Shown in pieces: positions 57,567 to 64,000 of a stretch of DNA of 64,000 nt; the first letter of the stretch is position 1; each line of letters starts with the position of its first letter. The position numbers and the translations under genes were made by a program. Origin of the DNA: Phenylobacterium soli (GTDB lineage Bacteria > Pseudomonadota > Alphaproteobacteria > Caulobacterales > Caulobacteraceae). The stretch lies in the NCBI RefSeq assembly GCF_003254475.1, contig NZ_QFYQ01000001.1, positions 1,240,001-1,304,000 of the forward strand, given 5' to 3'. Below the pieces are notes generated by a model, which was not told where the DNA came from, did no database searches, and saw only the letters and a list, made by a program, of their open reading frames with translations.

Positions 57567-57665
57567 CCCCGGTCGAAGGGGCCGGGCACGCGCGGCCGCG
57601 CATGCGCGCCCTCTGTCGTCGGGGTTGCGACCAACTCGCACTCCGGCCAGCCAGACCGAGGGGAC

Positions 57666-58673
57666 ATGAAGTCAGGGTTTCAGGGGATGCGATCGCTGGC
57701 GATGGGGCTCGCCGCGGGCGCAATGTCGGCATTCTGGGGCGCCAGCGCCTTCGCCGAAGATTTGATGGGTCAACCGACGCCTGGCGCGATCGACCTGCAA
57801 CCGGGTGTCACGCCGCTCAAGCATGACGCCATCTTCTTCCACAACGCCATCCTGCTGCCGATCATCACGGCCATCACGCTGTTCGTGCTGGGCCTGCTGA
57901 TCTACGTGATGGTGAAGTTCAACAAGCGGGCCAATCCGGTCCCCGCGAAGTGGAGCCACAACACCGCGATCGAGGTGGTCTGGACCCTGGTCCCGGTCCT
58001 CATCCTGGTGTTCATCGCGATCTTCTCGTTCAAGCTCCTCTTCGCCTACCACGACATGCCCAAGCCCGACCTCACGGTGAAGGCGACCGGCTACCAGTGG
58101 TACTGGGGCTACGAGTATCCGGACCAGAAGATCTCGGAGTTCGTGTCCAACGTCCTGCCGGAGGACAAGGCCAAGGCGAAGGGCGTGCCCTACCGCCTCG
58201 CGGCGACCGAGCCGCTGGTCGTGCCGGTCGGCAAGACCGTGCGGGTGCTGGTCACCGGCGCCGACGTCATCCACGCCTTCGCGGTGCCCGCGTTCGGCGT
58301 GATCATCGACGCCATCCCCGGCCGCGTGAACGAGACCTGGTTCAAGATCGAGAAGCCGGGCGTCTACTACGGTTCGTGCCGCGAGCTCTGCGGCGTCGAC
58401 CACGCCTTCATGCCGATCGAAGTCCACGCGGTGAGCGACGCCGAGTTCGCGGCCTGGGTCGCCTCGAAGCACGGCACGATGGCCGCTCCGACCCCGACCC
58501 AGGTTTCGGCCGAGGTCCAGGGGACCGGCGCGGCCGCGCCTTCGGCCGCCGCTGCGGGCCAGCCCGCCGCCGCGACCGCTCCGGAGAACCCCGCCGCGCC
58601 TGCCGGTGCGACGCCTTCTCCGACGTCCGCCACCAACACCACGGCCGCGCCCCAGGCGCCGGCCGCGCACTGA
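57666..58673 (+). CDS. ctaC: Cytochrome c oxidase subunit II
   Basis: Carries the CuA centre that takes electrons from cytochrome c. The 335 residues show a signal peptide (about 1-28), two membrane segments (about 62-85 and 105-125), the aromatic segment GYQWYWGYEYPD and the CuA ligands in GSCRELCGVDHAFMPIE plus the earlier DVIHAF. A Pro/Ala/Thr-rich tail of about 60 residues follows the domain (beyond 275), long for the family. First gene of the aa3 oxidase operon. Confidence 0.96.
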   Translation: MKSGFQGMRSLAMGLAAGAMSAFWGASAFAEDLMGQPTPGAIDLQPGVTPLKHDAIFFHNAILLPIITAITLFVLGLLIYVMVKFNKRANPVPAKWSHNTAIEVVWTLVPVLILVFIAIFSFKLLFAYHDMPKPDLTVKATGYQWYWGYEYPDQKISEFVSNVLPEDKAKAKGVPYRLAATEPLVVPVGKTVRVLVTGADVIHAFAVPAFGVIIDAIPGRVNETWFKIEKPGVYYGSCRELCGVDHAFMPIEVHAVSDAEFAAWVASKHGTMAAPTPTQVSAEVQGTGAAAPSAAAAGQPAAATAPENPAAPAGATPSPTSATNTTAAPQAPAAH

Positions 58674-58687
58674 TCCCGGGGACCTAG

Positions 58688-60349
<1,662 letters not shown>

Positions 60350-60374
60350 CCGGCGACCGCGTCAAAGGGCTAAG

Positions 60375-60405
60375 GGGGCGCGCTTCGAAACTCGAGGCGC
60401 GCCCC
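60375..60405. terminator. Stem-loop between ctaD and ctaB
   Basis: GGGGCGCGC (60375-60383) and GCGCGCCCC (60397-60405) form a perfect 9-bp stem with a 13-base loop. There is no T-run. It may be a partial terminator or an mRNA-stabilising element that sets the level of ctaCD above the assembly genes. Confidence 0.55.
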
Positions 60406-60429
60406 TCGTCCATTCGAGAGTATAGTTTC

Positions 60430-61404
60430 ATGGCCATGGCCACGGCCCATTCCCCTTCCCGCGCCCCGTCGAGGTGGCAGGACTACGTCCAGCTGCTGAA
60501 GCCGCGGGTCATGTCGCTCGTCGTGTTCACCGCCCTGACGGGCCTGGTCTGCGCGGACCGGCCGGTGCACCCGGTGCTGGCGGCCGTGGCGATCCTCTGC
60601 ATCGCGGTGGGCGCCGGAGCCTCCGGCGCGCTCAACATGTGGTACGACGCCGACATCGACGCGAAGATGCGGCGCACCCGCGGACGCCCGGTTCCGGCCG
60701 GCCGTGTCCAGGGCGCCGACGCTCTGGCCCTCGGCGTCGTGCTGTCGCTCTTCTCGGTGATGCTGATGGGCATGGCGCTGAACTGGTTCGCCGCCGGCCT
60801 CCTGGCCTTCACCATCCTCTTCTACGCCGTGATCTACACGATGTGGCTGAAGCGCTCGACGGCGCAGAACATCGTCATCGGCGGGCTCGCCGGCGCGCTG
60901 CCGCCGGTGATCGGCTGGGCGGCGGCGACCGGCTCCGCGCCGCTCAACGCCTGGCTGCTCTGCGCGATCATCTTCTTCTGGACCCCGCCGCACTTCTGGG
61001 CGCTGTCGCTCTACACCTCCGAGGACTACGCCAAGGCGGGCGTTCCGATGATGCCGGTGGTGGCCGGCGCGGCCTCCACCCGCCGCCAGATCCTGATGTA
61101 CTCCCTGCTGGTGATCCCGATCTGCATCGCGCCGGCGTTCACCGGCCTCGGCGGCGCGGCCTACCTGGCCGTCTCGGGTCTGGGCGGCCTGGTGTTCATC
61201 CTGCTCGCCTGGCGGCTCTTCCGCAGCCACGCTGGCGAGGCGGGCGGCCAGCGCAACACCGACGGGCTCTACGACGTGCGCGCCGGCGCCAAGGACGCGC
61301 GCAACCTGTTCGCCTTCTCGATCCTCTATCTCGCCCTGATCTTCGCCACCCTGCTGGCGGAGCACCTCATGGGCGCCAAGCCGCTGGAGCTCCTTTCCCT
61401 ATGA
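60430..61404 (+). CDS. ctaB: Protohaem IX farnesyltransferase
   Basis: Makes haem O, the precursor of haem A, by adding a farnesyl group to haem B. The 324 residues have about eight or nine membrane segments and the UbiA-family motif [20 protein letters not shown] (first Asp-rich motif), with WKRS-like [18 protein letters not shown] and [11 protein letters not shown] typical of CtaB/CyoE. ATG 60430 is used; a second Met follows. It overlaps the next gene by four bases. Confidence 0.95.
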   Translation: MAMATAHSPSRAPSRWQDYVQLLKPRVMSLVVFTALTGLVCADRPVHPVLAAVAILCIAVGAGASGALNMWYDADIDAKMRRTRGRPVPAGRVQGADALALGVVLSLFSVMLMGMALNWFAAGLLAFTILFYAVIYTMWLKRSTAQNIVIGGLAGALPPVIGWAAATGSAPLNAWLLCAIIFFWTPPHFWALSLYTSEDYAKAGVPMMPVVAGAASTRRQILMYSLLVIPICIAPAFTGLGGAAYLAVSGLGGLVFILLAWRLFRSHAGEAGGQRNTDGLYDVRAGAKDARNLFAFSILYLALIFATLLAEHLMGAKPLELLSL

Positions 61405-61562
61405 GCGACCCCGCCCGTCCGGATCAGCCCGAATCCGGGGCCGAAGCGAAGGCCCGCCGCGGCCGCAATATCGCCTTGGCCTTGGGCTTGGTTCTGTTCG
61501 TGATCCTCATCTTCGTGGTCACCATCGTGAGGCTCGGGGGCAATGTCGGGAACCGGTTCTGA
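61401..61562 (+). CDS. Small single-pass membrane protein of the oxidase operon (CoxF-like)
   Basis: A 53-residue protein with a charged N-terminal half (about 1-22) and one membrane segment (about 23-43). It lies between ctaB and ctaG, where alphaproteobacteria usually have a small CoxF-type membrane protein. Overlaps on both sides (four bases with ctaB, 20 with ctaG) support it as a real gene. The exact function is not known. Confidence 0.82.
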   Translation: MSDPARPDQPESGAEAKARRGRNIALALGLVLFVILIFVVTIVRLGGNVGNRF

Positions 61563-62130
61563 TCGTCCGCCGCTGACGGCTGAGCAGCGGCGAAACCGTA
61601 AGCTCGGGATCATCTGCGCCGTCACCTTCTTCGGAATGATCGGCGCCGCCTACGCCGCGGTGCCGGCCTACAAGGCGTTCTGCCAGGCGACCGGCTACGA
61701 CGGCACGGTCACCCGCGCCAAGGCGGCCCCCACGGCCGTCGTCGACCACACCATCACCGTTCGCTTCGACGCCAACACCAACGGCTTGCCCTGGGACTTC
61801 GAGGCCGAGCAGGTCGCCCAGCCGGTGAAGCTCGGCGAGACCAAGCTCGCCTTCTTCAAGGTCACCAACCACGCCGACCATCCGGTGACCGGCCGGGCGG
61901 TGTTCAACGTGGTGCCCGAACAGGCCGGCGCCTACTTCCGCAAGCTCCAATGCTTCTGCTTCTCCGACCAGACGATCGGGGCCGGCCAGACGGTGGAGAT
62001 GCCGGTGCTCTATTTCGTCGATCCGAAGTACGCCTCGGACTTCGAGACCAAGGGCCAGAAGGAAGTGACGTTGTCCTACACCTTCTTCCCCGCGACCGAC
62101 GCCAAGGCGCCGCCCGAAACGGCGCGCTGA
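61543..62130 (+). CDS. ctaG: Cytochrome c oxidase assembly protein CtaG/Cox11
   Basis: Delivers copper to the CuB site of subunit I. The 195-residue protein has one membrane segment (about 20-42) and a periplasmic domain. The Cu(I)-binding CFCF is present in KLQCFCFSDQTI, and AFCQATGYDGTV is the conserved Cys segment after the membrane helix. The ATG at 61543 lies inside the previous gene. The length and domain order are standard for the family. Confidence 0.96.
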   Translation: MSGTGSDRPPLTAEQRRNRKLGIICAVTFFGMIGAAYAAVPAYKAFCQATGYDGTVTRAKAAPTAVVDHTITVRFDANTNGLPWDFEAEQVAQPVKLGETKLAFFKVTNHADHPVTGRAVFNVVPEQAGAYFRKLQCFCFSDQTIGAGQTVEMPVLYFVDPKYASDFETKGQKEVTLSYTFFPATDAKAPPETAR

Positions 62131-62207
62131 CGGCAGCGCCTGCAGCGCTGCGCCAGATCAAGGCGCGCGGGCGCGTGCGGGGGCTGAGTGGCCGGCGGAG
62201 GTTCCGC

Positions 62208-62417
62208 ATGCCGCTCTACCGCCTCGTCGTTCTCGATCCGCAAGGTCGGGTGACCCGTCGCTTCGAATTCCGAGCCGGCGATGACCTGGTCGCCGAAGCC
62301 GCCGCCGAGCACCTCGGCGACCACCGGGTCAAGCAGTTGTGGGAGGGCGCGCGCTGGGTCCGCACCTGGGCGCCGCCGCCGTCCCGCGCGCCCGAGGCCG
62401 GGGCGAAGTCGCACTGA
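62208..62417 (+). CDS. Small conserved-looking protein within the oxidase operon
   Basis: A 69-residue soluble protein: MPLYRLVVLDPQGRVTRRFE, then ADGDD-like AGDDLVAEAAAEHLG and VKQLWEGARWVRTW. GGCGGAGG precedes the ATG by eight bases. The pattern (a beta hairpin, a helix, then a Trp-rich strand) looks like a real folded domain, similar to small proteins in other Caulobacteraceae, but I cannot name a family. It lies between ctaG and ctaE. Confidence 0.65.
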   Translation: MPLYRLVVLDPQGRVTRRFEFRAGDDLVAEAAAEHLGDHRVKQLWEGARWVRTWAPPPSRAPEAGAKSH

Positions 62418-62517
62418 GCCGGGGCGCACAGCGGGGCGCCGTTGGGTGAACTCGCGAATGCCGCGAGGACAGGGCGAGAATCACCTGCCGACCCCTTCGA
62501 ATCGGCCGCGTTTCCCC

Positions 62518-62546
62518 TTGGCGGATGACGCGGCTCAAGGCTATAG
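62518..62546 (+). promoter_or_regulatory. Candidate internal promoter for ctaE
   Basis: TTGGCG (62518-62523), 17 bases, CTATAG (62541-62546), 63 bases before ctaE. The 192-base gap here is the largest within the operon, so a second promoter is plausible. Confidence 0.45.
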
Positions 62547-62609
62547 CGTCGGCTCGACTGCGCGCGACTCTCATTCGCGCGGGGGGAAATGTGAGGGGTT
62601 AGGACCGCG

Positions 62610-63482
62610 ATGGCCCACGGCGACGTGAAGCACGACTACCACCTGGTGAACCCGAGCCCCTGGCCGCTGACCGGCTCGATCGCGGCGACGGTGATGGCTC
62701 TGGGCGGCGTGACCTGGATGAAGGGTCTGTTCGGCCTTCCGGCGCATACGCCCTGGGTGTTCTTCGCGGGGCTGGCGGGCGTGCTCTACACCATGTTCGG
62801 CTGGTGGCGCGACGTGGTGAAGGAAGCCAACGCGGGCGACCACACCCCGGTGGTCTCGATCGGCCTGCGCTACGGCATGATCCTGTTCATCGCCTCCGAG
62901 GTGATGTTCTTCGTCGCCTGGTTCTGGATATTCTTCGAGATGGCCCTGTTCCACGGCCACCGGACGCTGTCGTCCATCGAGGAAGTGCGGACCGCCTGGG
63001 CCACCTGGCCGCCGCACGGCGTCGAGACGGTCCCGGCCTGGAACCTGCCGCTGGTCAACACCCTGACCCTGCTGCTCTCGGGCACCACGGTGACCTGGTC
63101 GCACCACGCGCTGCAGAGCGGCGACCGCAAGGGCGCCAAGATCGGCCTCCTGCTGACCATCCTGCTCGGCGTGATGTTCACCTCGATCCAGGCCTACGAG
63201 TACAGCCACATCATCGAGCACAAGTACTTCTTCTCGACGGAAGCGGCCAACGCCGGCCTCTACGGCTCGTCCTTCTTCATGGCCACCGGCTTCCACGGCT
63301 TCCACGTGCTCGTCGGCACCATCTTCCTGACGGTCTGCCTGATCCGCCTGCTGATGGGCGGTTTCACCCCCAAGCAGCACTTCGGCTTCGAAGCCGCCGC
63401 CTGGTACTGGCACTTCGTCGACGTGGTGTGGCTGTTCCTGTTCGCCTTCATCTACGTGATCTTCGGCACCCACGCCGGCTGA
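62610..63482 (+). CDS. ctaE: Cytochrome c oxidase subunit III
   Basis: A 290-residue membrane protein with seven segments. [19 protein letters not shown] at the start, [20 protein letters not shown] (with the conserved Glu), TVTWSHHAL and the C-terminal [19 protein letters not shown] are family signatures. GAGGGGTTAGGACC precedes the ATG. It stabilises subunit I and the proton-uptake path. Confidence 0.97.
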   Translation: MAHGDVKHDYHLVNPSPWPLTGSIAATVMALGGVTWMKGLFGLPAHTPWVFFAGLAGVLYTMFGWWRDVVKEANAGDHTPVVSIGLRYGMILFIASEVMFFVAWFWIFFEMALFHGHRTLSSIEEVRTAWATWPPHGVETVPAWNLPLVNTLTLLLSGTTVTWSHHALQSGDRKGAKIGLLLTILLGVMFTSIQAYEYSHIIEHKYFFSTEAANAGLYGSSFFMATGFHGFHVLVGTIFLTVCLIRLLMGGFTPKQHFGFEAAAWYWHFVDVVWLFLFAFIYVIFGTHAG

Positions 63483-63486
63483 TGCG

Positions 63487-63843
63487 ATGAACAAGCCGAA
63501 CGCACTCGTGGCAGGGGCCCTGGGACGGTGCCCCAACTGCGGTGAGGGTCGGCTGTTCGAAGGGTTCCTGCGGGTCTCGCCCAGGTGCGAGGCCTGCGGG
63601 TACGACCTGGCCAAGGCCGATTCCGGCGACGGCCCGGCGGTGTTCGTGATCCTGATCGCCGGCTTCGTGGTGGCCTTCGCGGCCCTCATCACCGAGATCG
63701 CCGTCCATCCGCCCGTCTGGGTCCACCTGATCCTCTGGCTGCCCGCCACCCTCATCCTGTGCCTCGTCCTCCTTCGGCCGATGAAGGGGCTGATGTTGGC
63801 GGCGCAATTCATGAACAAGGCCTCCGAAGCGCGCCATGACTGA
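63487..63843 (+). CDS. DUF983 zinc-ribbon membrane protein
   Basis: A 118-residue protein with two CxxC pairs (GRCPNCGEGRLFEGFL and RCEACGYDL) and two membrane segments (about 52-72 and 76-97). The family is regularly found in alphaproteobacterial cytochrome oxidase operons between ctaE and SURF1, as here; the role is not established. It starts four bases after the ctaE stop and overlaps the next gene by eight bases. Confidence 0.92.
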   Translation: MNKPNALVAGALGRCPNCGEGRLFEGFLRVSPRCEACGYDLAKADSGDGPAVFVILIAGFVVAFAALITEIAVHPPVWVHLILWLPATLILCLVLLRPMKGLMLAAQFMNKASEARHD

Positions 63844-64000
63844 GGCGCGCGGCGGCGCCGGCCGCGCCGCGTTTCCGGTCGGCCTGACCATCGCCGTGGC
63901 GATCTGCCTGGCGATCCTCGTCGGCCTCGGCGTGTGGCAGCTGCAGCGCCTCAAGTGGAAAGAGGGCCTCCTGGCCCACATCGCCGCCCTGCAGTCGGCG
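63836..64000 (+). CDS. SURF1-family oxidase assembly protein (cut by the window edge)
   Basis: Only the first 55 residues are in the window. They contain a membrane segment (about 14-32) followed by LGVWQLQRLKWKEGLL, the GxWQxxRxxWK motif at the start of SURF1 proteins, which take part in haem a insertion. The position after DUF983 is the usual one. Confidence 0.88.
   Translation, partial: MTEARGGAGRAAFPVGLTIAVAICLAILVGLGVWQLQRLKWKEGLLAHIAALQSA

Overview
The window is high-GC alphaproteobacterial DNA, most likely from the Caulobacteraceae (Caulobacter/Phenylobacterium type). Pointers are the aa3 cytochrome oxidase operon (ctaC-ctaD-ctaB-small protein-ctaG-small ORF-ctaE-DUF983-SURF1) next to a divergent tldD, an N-terminally plugged TonB receptor, a class-3 (plant-type) glutamate-cysteine ligase and strong GC-rich codon bias. 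The genus is an inference from gene content only.

The window has two parts. Bases 1 to about 29,419 look like the right-hand part of a genomic island. It ends at a displaced 3' fragment of a tRNA-Leu(CAA) gene (29420-29476), which I read as an attachment-site remnant; the other end and any integrase lie left of the window. The first half of the island (163-17.6 kb) is a stress-tolerance cargo: an ABC1/UbiB-type kinase, class I fructose-bisphosphate aldolase, AidB-like acyl-CoA dehydrogenase, PlsC, two FtsH proteases, a frameshifted PPK2, a LemA-TPM-TPM cluster, an NRAMP-related transporter, MgtC, a D-2-hydroxyacid dehydrogenase and a SRPBCC protein. The second half (17.6-29.3 kb) is a copper-resistance cluster: CopA ATPase with divergent csoR, Met/His-rich periplasmic proteins, a CnrY-CnrX-CnrH-like ECF sigma module, DUF305 proteins, a CueR-like MerR with an altered metal site, CusF-like protein, PepSY protein, CopD, CopC, multicopper oxidase and CopB.

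The most interesting signal is regulatory. The CnrX-like sensor carries all five metal ligands of CnrX at the same spacing. A shared ECF-type promoter motif (GGGAATT-N12-CGTATA) lies upstream of cnrYXH, copCD and the cusF-like gene, with near matches upstream of the merR and multicopper oxidase genes. This suggests that a Ni/Co-type sigma module has been wired to a copper regulon. The copA/csoR intergenic region holds two back-to-back promoters that overlap at their -35 boxes, each with a CsoR-type dyad in its spacer.

The right part (29.5-64 kb) reads as core chromosome: acyl-CoA ligase, coniferyl-type aldehyde dehydrogenase, ABC exporter preceded by a candidate Arg/Pro-rich leader peptide and attenuator, intact PPK2, YcaQ-like glycosylase, MerR and LysR regulators, an FAD monooxygenase-NTF2-phosphotransferase operon, desaturase plus methyltransferase, ubiA, rsmE, gshA, aspartyl protease-TPR fusion, peptide transporter with TonB receptor, tldD and the cytochrome oxidase operon, which runs off the right edge inside SURF1. 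A DUF559 gene (46312-46644) is bracketed by two inverted copies of a two-hairpin palindromic repeat and looks like a miniature mobile unit.
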